Positions 16,163 to 25,596 are shown, numbered from the stretch's first letter. The stretch: 64,000 nt of DNA from Rhizobium mayense (GCF_030272705.1 NZ_JARFYM010000001.1:475849-539848), one strand, 5' to 3'. Made by a program: numbers and translations. The notes: generated by a model from the letters alone, not told the origin.

Positions 16163-17203
16163 ATGACAAAATCGGCGGAAAAGCCCGAAGTGCTGGCGAA
16201 TAACCTTTACAGCCGCAAGCCGGTTTTCGCCGTCGCTCCCATGATCGACTGGACGGACCGGCATTGTCGGTATCTGCACCGGCAGATCAGCCGGCATGCG
16301 CTGCTCTATACCGAGATGGTGGTGGCGGATGCGATCATCCATGGGCCACGCGACCGGCTGTTGGGTCATGATGCCAGCGAGCATCCTGTGGCGCTGCAAC
16401 TCGGCGGCTTCGATCCGGCCAAACTGGCGGAAGCGGTGCGGATTGCCGAAGTTTATGGTTATGACGAGATCAACCTCAATGTCGGCTGCCCGTCGGATCG
16501 CGTGCAGTCCGGTACGTTCGGCGCCTGCTTGATGCTGACGCCGGAGACGGTGGCGGATTGCGTTGCGGCGATGAAGAAGGTTTCCAGCGTGCCAGTGACG
16601 GTGAAATGCCGAATCGGCGTCGACGAGCAGGAACCGGAACAGGCGCTGCCCGACCTTATCACCCGCGTGCTCGATGCCGGCGCCGATGCGATCTGGATCC
16701 ATGCCCGCAAGGCCTGGCTGAAGGGCCTGTCGCCGAAGGAAAACCGCGAGATCCCGCCGCTGGATTACGACATCGTCTACAGGATGAAAGAGCGCTGGCC
16801 GGGTGTCTTCATCGGCATCAACGGCGGTATCCAGACGCTGGATCAGGCCGAGGCGCATCTTGCCCATGTCGACGGTGTGATGCTCGGTCGCGCCGCCTAT
16901 CAGAACGCCGCCATCCTCGCCGATGTCGACCATCGCTTCTATGGAGAACCGTCTGTCGAGCCGGATTGGAACGACCTGCGCGACCGGATGATGGCCTACG
17001 CCGAGCGCCACATCGCCCATGGCGGCCGCCTGCAGCATGTCGCCCGCCACATGGTCGGCCTCTTCACCGGTCTGCCGGGCGCGCGCCGCTACCGCCAGAT
17101 CCTCTCCACCGACGCCAGCAAGCCGGGGGCAGGGCCGGAGGTGATCGCGGCGGCATTTGCGGCGGTGGATTTTGCCGGCGAGGGCGAGCGCGTGAGTGCG
17201 TGA
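16163..17203 (+). CDS. dusA: tRNA-dihydrouridine(20/20a) synthase
   Basis: A 346-residue FMN enzyme that reduces uridines in the tRNA D-loop. Visible marks are the N-terminal FMN motif FAVAPMIDWTDRHCRYLHR, LQLGGFDPAKLAEAV, the catalytic loop INLNVGCPSDRVQSG with its cysteine, VKCRIGVDEQE, the phosphate-binding IGINGGIQT and VMLGRAAYQN. FTGLPGARRYRQILS near the C-terminus marks the DusA subgroup. Monocistronic by context. Confidence 0.94.
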   Translation: MTKSAEKPEVLANNLYSRKPVFAVAPMIDWTDRHCRYLHRQISRHALLYTEMVVADAIIHGPRDRLLGHDASEHPVALQLGGFDPAKLAEAVRIAEVYGYDEINLNVGCPSDRVQSGTFGACLMLTPETVADCVAAMKKVSSVPVTVKCRIGVDEQEPEQALPDLITRVLDAGADAIWIHARKAWLKGLSPKENREIPPLDYDIVYRMKERWPGVFIGINGGIQTLDQAEAHLAHVDGVMLGRAAYQNAAILADVDHRFYGEPSVEPDWNDLRDRMMAYAERHIAHGGRLQHVARHMVGLFTGLPGARRYRQILSTDASKPGAGPEVIAAAFAAVDFAGEGERVSA

Positions 17204-17457
17204 GGGCACAGAGCCTTAGTTTTTGCAAGGGGGGTAGGCATGGGCGCACCGAATTCTCTGCATATCAACGCAAGAAGGTACCCCCTCTCTTGCAATTTCA
17301 ATGGCTTAGAAATTGCGTTGGTCTCCTGACCTTGTGGTACGCTGCGGTGTCGCAATTCCTAAACCAGTGAAATTGCTTTCTCGCCCGCCAAGGGCGAGAT
17401 AGGCCATCGCGCTTGCCGCACCGGCTGGCCTTCGTTTGGGCTACCCCAAAACGCAAA
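17204..17457. repeat. Gap after dusA with repeated GAAATTGC words and a hairpin
   Basis: No gene is visible. The octamer GAAATTGC occurs at 17309-17316 and 17369-17376 and as its complement GCAATTTC at 17292-17299, with a related GCAATTCC at 17352. A perfect inverted repeat TCTCGCCC (17379-17386)/GGGCGAGA (17392-17399) follows. These could fold in a dusA 3' transcript; function unknown. Confidence 0.35.
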
Positions 17458-17483
17458 AACGGCGCGGTTTTCACCGCGCCGTT
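17458..17483 (-). terminator. Intrinsic terminator of the cold-shock gene
   Basis: Perfect 11-bp stem (17458-17468 with 17473-17483), 4-nt loop, and on the minus strand a run of five T right after the stem (17459-17455). It lies 30 bp past the csp stop. Confidence 0.85.
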
Positions 17484-17512
17484 CGAAACCTTAGCCAGGT
17501 ATCAACTCAGAC

Positions 17513-17725
17513 TTAGGAAGCCTTGATGTTGACAGCCTTCGGGCCCTTGCCCATGCGATCCGGCTCGGTGTCGAAGGTGACCTGCTGGCCTTCGCGGAGC
17601 GACTGGATGCCGGAAGCCTGGAGAGCGGAAATATGGACGAATACGTCCTTAGCGCCGCCGTCCGGGGTGATGAAACCAAAACCCTTGTCCTGGTTGAAAA
17701 ACTTTACGATGCCCTTGGTGGCCAT
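17513..17725 (-). CDS. Cold-shock/RNA-chaperone protein (CspA family)
   Basis: A 70-residue single cold-shock domain: [20 protein letters not shown] with the RNP1 motif KGFGFI, then RNP2 DVFVHIS, and the closing [18 protein letters not shown]. It binds single-stranded RNA or DNA and prevents RNA structure. AAAAGGACTATCCC precedes the ATG on the minus strand. The 556-bp gap upstream leaves room for a long leader, as is common for csp genes, and a strong terminator follows. Rhizobia carry several paralogues, so no symbol number is given. Confidence 0.93.
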   Translation of the reverse strand: MATKGIVKFFNQDKGFGFITPDGGAKDVFVHISALQASGIQSLREGQQVTFDTEPDRMGKGPKAVNIKAS

Positions 17726-18281
17726 TGGGATAGTCCTTTTCCCTTCAGTCTGATGTCTGCCCGGGCTGCCCCGAGCGGTTTAGCCTTTGCCCTACGCAAA
17801 GACCAGTCGAGAAGTCACGTACGGGGAAAGAACGTCTACGCAGAGGATAAACCTCTGAGGCTGCCTCGCGCAGTCGGCATTGCCAAATCAGTCCAGTCAC
17901 CGGCATGCAAATGCCCGAGCGGGCATATGGGTGACAGGATTTGCATAAAAAGGCAAGGGGCAATATTGGGGTAAAGCGAGAACAGTGCGAGATAGGGCGG
18001 GAAATTCAAGGGGTTGGAAATGATCCGTTGTCGCGATGCCATGGTGTGCCATGACGGAGCAGAGATGATGGCTTGGCTTTGGCGCCGCCTGTTTGCTTTG
18101 CGTTCATCCAAAATAGCAGATTCTCCCAGCTGCTGCGGCTTCGACATGGCGCATACCCCCGCTGTGTTCCTCGTGATGCGGGCGGGGACGTGGAAGGGGC
18201 TGCCGCCGCGCTTCCGCGGCCGCCCGATAGCAGGCTCCTTCGCTGCACAATTGGCGAAGACCTGTTGCCCCTCCACGATGT
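17726..18281 (-). promoter_or_regulatory. Upstream region of the cold-shock gene, with a perfect palindrome
   Basis: No convincing gene lies in these 556 bases; the short frames here have no recognisable motifs. A perfect inverted repeat ATGCCCG (17911-17917)/CGGGCAT (17920-17926) with a 2-base centre is located about 190 bp before csp and may be an operator or leader hairpin. The part next to the cyclase (18000-18281) is GC-rich with nothing recognisable. Confidence 0.4.
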
Positions 18282-19727
18282 CTAATCGGGCATCACGCGG
18301 TACACGCACGCAGTTCCCTCGACGCCCCGAAGAGGAGCTTCGAAGGCAACCAGCCTGTGGCCGGCGAGGAGCTTGCTGACGCCCGGCGCCGAAAACAGCG
18401 CTTCCGAAATGCAGATTTCCCCCGCGTCAGCCAGCGACTGCACGCGCGCGGCGACATTTACGGTCTGGCCGAAATAATCGAGGTTTTCGTTCAGGCTTAC
18501 GGCGATCGAGGGGCCGCAATGGGCTCCGATCTTCAGGATGAGGCTGGGCTCGCCATGCGCGGCATTGTAGCGCGCGATTACCCCCAGAATGTGCAGCGCA
18601 GCCGAGACAGCATCCGCCGGGCAGGAGAAGGCAGCCATCACGGCGTCGCCGATTGTCTTGACGATCGCGCCCGAATGCTCCTGCACCGTCGCGCCGAGCA
18701 ACGCGAAATGCTCGCGAACCAGCGCATAGGCATTGAGATCGCCAAGCCGCTCATACATGGCGGTCGACCCCTTGAGGTCCGTGAACAGCAGGGTCACCTG
18801 GCGGATACCCAGACCTTCCTTTTCGTCGACGTTTTCCGAGCGAAACAGGCGCCGAAAAGTCTGCCGGGCAAGCAGCATCCCGCCCGACATGTAGGGAGCG
18901 AAGTCGAGGGCTGGCTTGATCGTCTGCGCCAGGATTTCAGGCGGCCAATTGATCAGCAGCAGCGAGCCGCGTACGGCACCGGAGTTCTGCACGTCGATGA
19001 TGACAGGGCCTGGTGGCACTGCCGGCGGCGAAGCGGAAAACCGCTGCCCGTCATACCCGATCCGCAGGTGCGTCGGTGCTGTCACGGGCTCGCCCGCGAC
19101 CGGTAACGCGAAACCGGCCTGGGTCTGGACATTGACCCCCGCCAGGGCGCCGGGACCGAGCTCCGCCCTTAGCGTCGTGACCGAGCCGGGCGGAAGGAAA
19201 GAGAGGCCGCGAACCAGACCCTGCAGGACGTCGAGAAAGCGGATCTGCTGGCCGGGTATCCGCGCGTCGCTCAGGAAGTGCGCCTTCCAGTGAAAATCCT
19301 CGACCGAGAGCGAGGCGGGATCATGAAACGGCAGCCGGCGGAGGTGCGGCGACACCGTGAAGGTGACCTCGATGAAATCGTCGAGATTGGTTTCGCCGCT
19401 GACATCGCACAGACCGCAGACATAGTGGGTCTTCAACGTTCGCAAGGCGCCGAAACTGTCGAGCACCATGCCGGATTGCGGGCACACCACGTCCCAGCTC
19501 ATCTCGAACAAGCCGCTTCGGGTCGCATGGAGAAACAGATCGATGCTCTCTGCCTCCGCGATGGCGCGGTCACGAGCGAAGGCGAGGGGATTGACGCGGT
19601 AGAGGGACAGGTCGTCGCCGCTGCGGATCAGTGTTTCGAAATTGGAGATAACCCGGGGACTCCAGGACCGGGCCTGCTCGATCTCGGTGATCTTGCTTTC
19701 AAGGAGCCGTTCCTGAATGTCGGTCAT
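18282..19727 (-). CDS. Class III adenylate cyclase with N-terminal DUF5939-like region
   Basis: A 481-residue cytoplasmic protein making cAMP from ATP. The C-terminal cyclase homology domain (about 308-480) has both metal aspartates (D317 in LLFTDLKGST and D361 in KTIGDAVMAAF), the adenine-selecting K357 and D417 (NLDYFGQ), and the transition-state pair N424/R428 in VNVAARVQ. Thus it should be active and ATP-specific. The N-terminal 290 residues contain C82, C104 and C107 (VCPQSG...YVCGLC), suggesting a small metal site, and a central beta-rich part. Rhizobia have many such cyclases with different sensory domains. Monocistronic; no neighbour identifies the signal. Confidence 0.9.
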   Translation of the reverse strand: MTDIQERLLESKITEIEQARSWSPRVISNFETLIRSGDDLSLYRVNPLAFARDRAIAEAESIDLFLHATRSGLFEMSWDVVCPQSGMVLDSFGALRTLKTHYVCGLCDVSGETNLDDFIEVTFTVSPHLRRLPFHDPASLSVEDFHWKAHFLSDARIPGQQIRFLDVLQGLVRGLSFLPPGSVTTLRAELGPGALAGVNVQTQAGFALPVAGEPVTAPTHLRIGYDGQRFSASPPAVPPGPVIIDVQNSGAVRGSLLLINWPPEILAQTIKPALDFAPYMSGGMLLARQTFRRLFRSENVDEKEGLGIRQVTLLFTDLKGSTAMYERLGDLNAYALVREHFALLGATVQEHSGAIVKTIGDAVMAAFSCPADAVSAALHILGVIARYNAAHGEPSLILKIGAHCGPSIAVSLNENLDYFGQTVNVAARVQSLADAGEICISEALFSAPGVSKLLAGHRLVAFEAPLRGVEGTACVYRVMPD

Positions 19728-19935
19728 GTGGCACCTGCGTTTCGGCTATCGATCAGGTTTGGCCGTGCCTTGGGAGCTGTCTTGGCTATTTGAGATTATA
19801 GCAAAGAATGGGGTGCGCGTCCGCGTGGGATAAGATGGAGAAGGACTTAGCCTTCCCGTCGTCGGCCCAAGATGGTGATCTCTTGTTTTCGATGCTCGGA
19901 CGCCCCGCAGATTGGGGATAAGAAGGGGAAAGAAT
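19728..19935. other. Divergent promoter region between the cyclase and the UDG-like gene
   Basis: About 208 bases without a gene. AAGAAGGGGAAAG at 19920-19932 is the ribosome site for the UDG-like gene. Confidence 0.3.
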
Positions 19936-20613
19936 ATGCGAATCGAGACGGCTGGCGACTTTGTCGATGTGTTGGCGACCTTGGGTTTCGATTATGCTTT
20001 CAATCCTTACAGCGAGATTTGCTCTGAATTTGATCTGGCACATGCGCCTGAGATACGGCGGGATAATTTACTCAGAGTGTTATATGCAGCGCTAAATCAG
20101 GGCGTTTCGTCGCTTTGGATTGCGCGCGATTTGGGCTATCGCGGCGGACGCCGAACTGGTCTTGCGCTAACCGACGAATTGCATCTTGCCGCGCACGCTG
20201 AATTGATGGGCACGCGCCCGCTTAAGCGAGCTACAAAGGGCACGCCACAGGGTGAGCGAACAGCGAAAGTCATCTGGAGTATACTTGAATCTGTCAGGCA
20301 ACCGATATTTTTATGGAATGTTTTTCCACTTCACCCTTACGAGTCCAATGACCGGATGAGCAACAGGGCTCATACTCGTAAGGAAGCTGAATCTTGTCGA
20401 TTTCTCCTCGACTGGCTCATTGATCGGCTCGCGCCTGCGCAGATAATCGCGATTGGGCGCGATGCGCAATTAGCACTTTCAACATTAGACATAGACGCTT
20501 TGGCGGTCCGACATCCTAGTTACGGAGGGCAAACCGAATTTCTTGCGTCTATGAGAAGCTACTATCAGCTTAGGGATGCCCGAATTTCTCAAGCTCAACT
20601 AAGTTTGCTTTAG
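19936..20613 (+). CDS. Uracil-DNA glycosylase superfamily protein, probably acquired
   Basis: A 225-residue protein with start ATG at 19936 behind AAGAAGGGGAAAG. Motifs suggest the uracil-DNA glycosylase fold: FNPYSEICSEFD near the N-terminus (position of the water-activating loop), GGRRTGLALTDE in the middle, LWNVFPLHPYES, IIAIGRDAQLAL, and a C-terminal VRHPSYGG corresponding to the H-P-S loop. Base composition and codons (TTA, ATA, AGA; for example around 20060-20090) are clearly AT-richer than the flanking cyclase and uvrB genes, a sign of horizontal transfer. It is convergent with uvrB (12 bp apart). Activity on uracil is inferred from fold motifs only. Confidence 0.75.
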   Translation: MRIETAGDFVDVLATLGFDYAFNPYSEICSEFDLAHAPEIRRDNLLRVLYAALNQGVSSLWIARDLGYRGGRRTGLALTDELHLAAHAELMGTRPLKRATKGTPQGERTAKVIWSILESVRQPIFLWNVFPLHPYESNDRMSNRAHTRKEAESCRFLLDWLIDRLAPAQIIAIGRDAQLALSTLDIDALAVRHPSYGGQTEFLASMRSYYQLRDARISQAQLSLL

Positions 20614-20625
20614 TTCGCTCCCGCC

Positions 20626-23493
20626 CTACCTCCCAGGCCGCCCCGTCTTCCCCTTGGTCCGGCCCTTCCGCTGCTTCTCATCCACCGCATCCTCATAGGA
20701 CCCGACCCCCGGCTTTGCCCGAATGATCGGCTTGTCCGGCACCTTGCCGAGGACCGGCTTTTCCGTCCGGCCGACGGTCATTTCGTCCAGTGTGTTCTTG
20801 CGGAAGAGGGGCGTGCCGGCGTCGCTGCCGGGGCCCATTTCGTCGAGGTTGGGCTTGGCGAAGTAGCCCTTCGAGGGTCGCTGCGCTCCCTCCTCAGGAT
20901 GAGGGGTGCCTTGGTGTGCTGATGCGGTGCCCGCTCCGTCCTCATCCTGAGGTGCGGAGCCCGAAGGGCGGAGCCTCGAAGGATTAGGGCGGCCACCCTT
21001 GCTCTCGATGCTTCTTGCCTCCTCGCGCGCCATCGGGTCGTCCATGACGGCGAGTTCGGCGGCCTTGAGGCGTTTGATTTCGTCGCGCAGTCGCGCGGCC
21101 TTTTCGAAGTCGAGGTCGGCGGCGGCGTCGCGCATTTGTTTTTCCAGCGCGTTGAGATGGGCCTGCAGGTTGTTGCCGACGAGGTGGCCGCCATCGGCGA
21201 AGCCCTTGCCGGAGGCCCCGCCGATATCGGCGCGGACATGGTCCTTCTCGTAGACGCTGTCGAGAATGTCGGAAATCTTCGCCCTCACCGATTCCGGCGT
21301 GATGCCGTTTTCCTCGTTGTAGGCCATCTGCTTTTCGCGGCGGCGGCTGGTTTCCTCCATCGCCCGCTGCATCGAGCCGGTGACGGTGTCCGCATAGAGG
21401 ATGACCTTGCCGTCGACGTTACGCGCTGCGCGGCCGATCGTCTGGATCAGCGACGTTTCCGAGCGCAGAAAACCTTCCTTGTCGGCGTCGAGGATGGCGA
21501 CGAAGCCGCATTCGGGAATGTCGAGGCCTTCGCGCAGCAGGTTGATGCCGACGAGCACGTCGAATGCGCCGAGGCGCAGGTCGCGGATGATCTCGATACG
21601 CTCCAGCGTGTCGATGTCGGAGTGCATGTAGCGGACGCGCACGCCCTGTTCATGCAGATATTCCGTCAGGTCCTCGGCCATGCGCTTGGTCAGCACGGTG
21701 CAGAGGGTGCGATAGCCCTTGGCGGCTGTCTCGCGGATTTCGCCGAGGACATCGTCGACCTGGGTGCGGGCGGAGCGGACTTCGACCGGCGGGTCGATCA
21801 GGCCGGTCGGGCGGATGACCTGTTCGGCGAAGACTCCGCCGGATTGCTCCATTTCCCAGCCGCCCGGCGTTGCCGACACCGCGACGGTATCGGGGCGCAT
21901 GGCGTCCCATTCCTCGAAGCGCAGCGGCCGGTTGTCCATGCAGGAGGGCAGGCGGAAGCCATATTCGGCCAGCGTTGCCTTGCGCCGGAAGTCGCCGCGA
22001 TACATGCCGCCGATCTGCGGCACTGTGACGTGGCTTTCGTCGATGAAGATGATGGCGTTGTCGGGGATATATTCGAACAAGGTCGGAGGCGGCTCGCCGG
22101 GGTTGCGGCCGGTGAGATAGCGCGAATAGTTCTCGATGCCCTGGCAGGAGCCGGTGGCCTCCAACATTTCGACATCGTAGCGGGTGCGCTGCTCCAGGCG
22201 CTGCGCTTCCAGCAGTCGGCCAGCCTTTTCCAGCTCGGCGAGGCGGAGCTTCAGCTCCTCCTTGATCGCCTTGATGGCGCCGTTCAGTGTCGGGCGCGGC
22301 GTGACATAGTGCGAATTGGCGTAGATCTTCACCGATTTCAGGTCGCCGGTCTTCTGGCCGGTCAGCGGATCGAATTCGGTGATGGCGTCGATCTCGTCGC
22401 CGAACATGGAGATGCGCCAGGCGGCATCCTCCAAGTGGGCCGGGAAGATTTCGATGGTGTCGCCGCGCACGCGGAAGGAGCCGCGGATGAAATCCATGTC
22501 GCGGCGCTTGTATTGTTGCGCCACGAGGTCGGCGAGGAGCTGGCGCTGATCCAGCCGGTCGCCGACATTCATCTGGAAGGTCATGGCCGTATAGGTCTCG
22601 ACCGAGCCGATACCGTAGATGCAGGAGACCGAGGCGACGATGATACAGTCGTCGCGCTCCAGCAGCGAACGCGTCGCCGAGTGGCGCATGCGGTCGATCT
22701 GCTCGTTAATGGAGGATTCCTTCTCGATATAGGTGTCCGAGCGCGGCACGTAGGCTTCCGGCTGGTAATAATCGTAGTAGGAGACGAAATATTCGACGGC
22801 GTTGTCCGGGAAGAAGTTCTTGAACTCGGAATAGAGCTGCGCCGCCAGCGTCTTGTTCGGCGCCAGGATGACAGCCGGGCGCTGCGTCGCTTCGATCACC
22901 TTGGCCATGGTGAAGGTCTTGCCGGAGCCGGTGACGCCGAGCAGAACCTGGCTGCGGTCGCCGTTTTCCAGGCCCTCCACGAGGTCGCGGATCGCCGTCG
23001 GCTGGTCGCCGGCGGGCTGGTAGTCGGAGCTCATGCGGATCGTGATGCCGCCTTCGGATTTCTCCGGCCGGGCAGGGCGGTGCGGCGTCCAGATCTTGCC
23101 GTTCTTGTGCAGCGGATTGCCGCTCTCGATCAGCGCCGACAGCGCCTCGACCGTTGCGGTGACGGCCGTGCCGGCATTGACGGCTTCCTCCAGCGTGGTG
23201 TCCATGCCGGCCACGGGATTGAGCCCGGCGGCGGCACGCGTTTTCGGGTCGGTAGAACCGCCCATGGAGGTGCCGCGCGCCGATTTCGATGCGGCGATCT
23301 CCACCTTCTTGCGGTGCTTGCCGGCCTTGGAGGCGATCTCGCGCTGGCTCTCGACGCCGCCGGCCTCGGCCTCCGCTTCGAGCTGCTTGACCCAATCGGC
23401 GACGCTGCCGCTGAGTGGCGCACCTTCAAACGGTGCCTGCGGCGCCTCTTCGAAACCGGTAGGGGCGGGGGATTTTTTCGGTGATTTTGCCAT
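20626..23493 (-). CDS. uvrB: Excinuclease ABC subunit B, with in-frame repeat insertion
   Basis: UvrB verifies DNA damage in nucleotide excision repair. The 955-residue product has a rhizobia-type N-terminal extension of about 155 residues before [17 protein letters not shown]. Walker A is [15 protein letters not shown] (185-199), the beta-hairpin region begins [19 protein letters not shown], the DEAD-like box is FIDESHVT, and a UVR domain ([20 protein letters not shown]) lies near 795 for UvrC contact. The C-terminal extension is unusual: residues about 837-876 are encoded by an inverted pair of palindromic repeats. ATG at 23493 is chosen because MAKSPKK begins the normal rhizobial protein; the frame further upstream is chance. 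No LexA box was found in the gap. Confidence 0.95.
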   Translation of the reverse strand: MAKSPKKSPAPTGFEEAPQAPFEGAPLSGSVADWVKQLEAEAEAGGVESQREIASKAGKHRKKVEIAASKSARGTSMGGSTDPKTRAAAGLNPVAGMDTTLEEAVNAGTAVTATVEALSALIESGNPLHKNGKIWTPHRPARPEKSEGGITIRMSSDYQPAGDQPTAIRDLVEGLENGDRSQVLLGVTGSGKTFTMAKVIEATQRPAVILAPNKTLAAQLYSEFKNFFPDNAVEYFVSYYDYYQPEAYVPRSDTYIEKESSINEQIDRMRHSATRSLLERDDCIIVASVSCIYGIGSVETYTAMTFQMNVGDRLDQRQLLADLVAQQYKRRDMDFIRGSFRVRGDTIEIFPAHLEDAAWRISMFGDEIDAITEFDPLTGQKTGDLKSVKIYANSHYVTPRPTLNGAIKAIKEELKLRLAELEKAGRLLEAQRLEQRTRYDVEMLEATGSCQGIENYSRYLTGRNPGEPPPTLFEYIPDNAIIFIDESHVTVPQIGGMYRGDFRRKATLAEYGFRLPSCMDNRPLRFEEWDAMRPDTVAVSATPGGWEMEQSGGVFAEQVIRPTGLIDPPVEVRSARTQVDDVLGEIRETAAKGYRTLCTVLTKRMAEDLTEYLHEQGVRVRYMHSDIDTLERIEIIRDLRLGAFDVLVGINLLREGLDIPECGFVAILDADKEGFLRSETSLIQTIGRAARNVDGKVILYADTVTGSMQRAMEETSRRREKQMAYNEENGITPESVRAKISDILDSVYEKDHVRADIGGASGKGFADGGHLVGNNLQAHLNALEKQMRDAAADLDFEKAARLRDEIKRLKAAELAVMDDPMAREEARSIESKGGRPNPSRLRPSGSAPQDEDGAGTASAHQGTPHPEEGAQRPSKGYFAKPNLDEMGPGSDAGTPLFRKNTLDEMTVGRTEKPVLGKVPDKPIIRAKPGVGSYEDAVDEKQRKGRTKGKTGRPGR
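20868..20984. repeat. Inverted pair of palindromic repeats inside uvrB
   Basis: Left copy 20868-20904 runs from CCTTCGAGG to CCTCAGGATGAGG; right copy 20940-20984 runs from CCTCATCCTGAGG to CCTCGAAGGAT, the reverse complement arrangement. The repeat type with CTCATCCTGAGG and CTCGAAGG ends is widespread between genes in Rhizobiales. Here it keeps the uvrB frame open and codes for a Pro/Gly/Ser-rich stretch in the C-terminal extension. Confidence 0.85.
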
Positions 23494-23594
23494 GGGCGGA
23501 ATATGGAGGGAGTCAGCGCCGATGTGAAGGGGGGAAGAGTACAAAAGGGAAACAGACAGTAGATTTTTCCGCTTCCCATCACGCGAAATGTGAT

Positions 23595-23619
23595 GGAACC
23601 GGCACAAGATAGATTCGTT
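23595..23619 (+). promoter_or_regulatory. EcfG (general stress sigma) type promoter ahead of the MFS gene
   Basis: GGAAC at 23595-23599, exactly 16 bases, CGTT at 23616-23619: a perfect match to the alphaproteobacterial EcfG/RpoE2 promoter consensus. It points to the MFS gene starting at 23780, leaving a leader of about 150 nt. Confidence 0.65.
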
Positions 23620-23779
23620 TGAAAAAAGCTGCCCAAGACATCCGCCACACTCTTTTTGCGCGTATCGGAGCGGAAGCCCTTCGCAGCGTCGAACCAGCCC
23701 GGCCGCAGTGTCGGGTCCCACCTTGCTTCGACGGCATCCGGAATTGCCCGCCTCGCCGCCATCCGGTCGGAGGACCATG

Positions 23780-25030
23780 ATGTCAGCATTGGATAGTTTG
23801 CGCTCTTTATCCCCACAACAACGCCACACCGTCCTCGCCGCCTTTCTCGGCTGGACGTTGGATGCATTCGATTTCTTCATATTGGTCTTCGTTCTCAAAT
23901 ATATCGCAGAGGAATTTCACACCGATGTCCCGGCAGTGTCGGTGGCGATCTTCCTGACGCTTGCGATGCGCGCGCTCGGTGCGCTGGTTTTCGGACTTGC
24001 CGCCGATCGTTTCGGCCGGCGGGTGACACTGATGGCGAATGTGCTGCTTTATTCGCTGTTCGAGTTTCTCACCGGCTTTTCGACCGGGATGACAATGTTC
24101 CTGATACTGCGGGCACTCTTCGGCATCGCGATGGGCGGCGAATGGGGTGTCGGCGCGTCGCTTACCATGGAAACCGTGTCCGCGGAGTCGCGCGGCATCG
24201 TGTCCGGCATCCTGCAGGCGGGCTATCCCTCCGGCTATCTGCTGGCTTCGATCCTGTTCTTCCTGCTGTTCCCGATCATTGGCTGGCGTGGCATGTTCAT
24301 GGTCGGTGCTGTGCCGGCGCTGCTGGTGTTTTACATCCGCCGCAGCGTGCAGGAATCGCCGGCCTTCCTGCAACGGCAGGCGGCACCGCAAAGGCCATTC
24401 CTCACCGTACTTCGCGAGAACATCCCGCTGTTCCTGTGGGCGGTGGTGTTGATGACCGCCTTCAATTTCTTCAGTCACGGTACGCAGGATCTCTATCCGA
24501 CCTTCCTCCAGGTCCAGCGGCAGTATAGCAGCTACACGGTCGGCGCCATTGCCATCGTCTATAATATCGGCGCGATCATCGGCGGCTTGTTCTTCGGGGC
24601 ATTGTCGCAGCGTATTGGCCGGCGGCGGGCGATTGTCATCGCTTCGGTGCTGGCGATCCCGGCCGCGCCGCTGTGGGTCTATGCACCTGGGCCGGTGCTG
24701 CTCGCGGTTGGTGCTTTCCTGATGCAGTTCTTCGTGCAGGGCGCCTGGGGCATCGTGCCGGTGCATCTCAACGAATTATCACCCGACGAGGTGCGCGGGA
24801 CGTTTCCGGGTTTCTCTTATCAGCTCGGCAATCTGCTGGCCTCCGGCAATGCGACCATTCAGGCAGGCCTGGCGGCGCGTTGGAACGGCGACTATGCCTT
24901 TGCGCTGTTGATCGTGTTGGTCATCGTCGCTGCCGTCGTGGCGCTGTTTTCCGGCTTCGGGTTCGAGAAAAAGGATATTCGCTTCGGCGGGAAGGGGACG
25001 GAGGAGTCCCGCGGCGCGATGCCAGTCTGA
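23780..25030 (+). CDS. MFS transporter (carboxylate/sialate permease-like)
   Basis: A 416-residue, 12-helix major facilitator protein. ATG at 23780 is 6 nt after GGAGG; ATG at 23777 is an alternative. Helix 1 carries [20 protein letters not shown], the acidic motif of the organic-acid/sialic-acid type; loop 2-3 has the MFS signature [12 protein letters not shown]; helix 4-5 region reads [18 protein letters not shown], a hallmark of the NanT/ShiA/Jen-like group. A second RIGRRRAIV loop is in the C-half. Substrate is probably an organic acid, not provable here. An EcfG promoter upstream suggests stress-induced expression. Confidence 0.87.
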   Translation: MSALDSLRSLSPQQRHTVLAAFLGWTLDAFDFFILVFVLKYIAEEFHTDVPAVSVAIFLTLAMRALGALVFGLAADRFGRRVTLMANVLLYSLFEFLTGFSTGMTMFLILRALFGIAMGGEWGVGASLTMETVSAESRGIVSGILQAGYPSGYLLASILFFLLFPIIGWRGMFMVGAVPALLVFYIRRSVQESPAFLQRQAAPQRPFLTVLRENIPLFLWAVVLMTAFNFFSHGTQDLYPTFLQVQRQYSSYTVGAIAIVYNIGAIIGGLFFGALSQRIGRRRAIVIASVLAIPAAPLWVYAPGPVLLAVGAFLMQFFVQGAWGIVPVHLNELSPDEVRGTFPGFSYQLGNLLASGNATIQAGLAARWNGDYAFALLIVLVIVAAVVALFSGFGFEKKDIRFGGKGTEESRGAMPV

Positions 25031-25051
25031 TCGCAGCCCTCGTCGAAGCAT

Positions 25052-25076
25052 GGCCGGCGGTGATGAGCCGCCGGCC
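25052..25076. other. GC-rich hairpin between convergent genes
   Basis: Perfect 9-bp stem GGCCGGCGG (25052-25060)/CCGCCGGCC (25068-25076), 7-nt loop, no T-run on either strand. It may end both transcripts only with help of Rho. Confidence 0.4.
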
Positions 25077-25083
25077 CCCGGCC

Positions 25084-25596
25084 TTACTTGCCACAAATTT
25101 CGGAAATCTTGGCCTGCGCAAAGCCGCGGGCCAGTTCCTGTATCCCACCCACCTGGGAGATCAGGTCGCCGATCGGTCCGCTGACGCCGACATGGGAATC
25201 GGTGATCCTGCAGGCGCCGGCATCGACGGTCACCGAGGCCTCGAGCTGCCCTTTCATGGTCGCCTGGACGATTCCGTGCGATTTGCAGGCGAGATCGGCG
25301 CGGGCGTTGATCTGCACGCCGCCGCCGGCGCTGCAGACATCGAGCGATTTGACCTCGAATTTCTCCTTGTGGTCGAATCCTGGCAGCTTCTTGCAGGGGT
25401 CGGCTTCATTGATCGATTTTTCGATCTGGGGACCGAACTTGCTTTGTAGCAGCGACCAGCAGGACCCAGGAGCGCTCTCGGCCTGTGCGGAGGCTGTGGG
25501 TGGGGGCGAAAGCGGCAGGGCGAAGGCAGCGGCCAACAACCCCATGCGCAGCGACTGGCGGAGCGAAGAGGGCAATATCGGGGATGTTTTGATCAC
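25084..25596 (-). CDS. Secreted hypothetical protein
   Basis: A 170-residue protein of unknown function. GTG at 25596 is preferred: AAGGA lies about 9 nt upstream, and it gives a signal peptide (MGLLAAAFALPLSPPPTASAQA after a short basic lead). The frame could extend upstream to 25686 without a good ribosome site. The mature part has six cysteines (GSCW, DPCK, DVCS, LACK, GACR, EICGK), which may form three disulfides, and repeated beta-type stretches. No family was recognised. It is convergent with the MFS gene and divergent from the PhyH gene. Confidence 0.65.
   Translation of the reverse strand: MIKTSPILPSSLRQSLRMGLLAAAFALPLSPPPTASAQAESAPGSCWSLLQSKFGPQIEKSINEADPCKKLPGFDHKEKFEVKSLDVCSAGGGVQINARADLACKSHGIVQATMKGQLEASVTVDAGACRITDSHVGVSGPIGDLISQVGGIQELARGFAQAKISEICGK

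Noticed and set aside
21136..23484. 782-codon open frame on the plus strand opposite uvrB
   Set aside because: It mirrors uvrB codons in GC-rich DNA, has no recognisable motif and no ribosome site; uvrB itself is certain.
23494..23776. Possible LexA (SOS) box before uvrB
   Set aside because: No GTTC-N7-GTTC or GAAC-N7-GTTC element was found in the gap; the GGAAC there belongs to the EcfG-type promoter.
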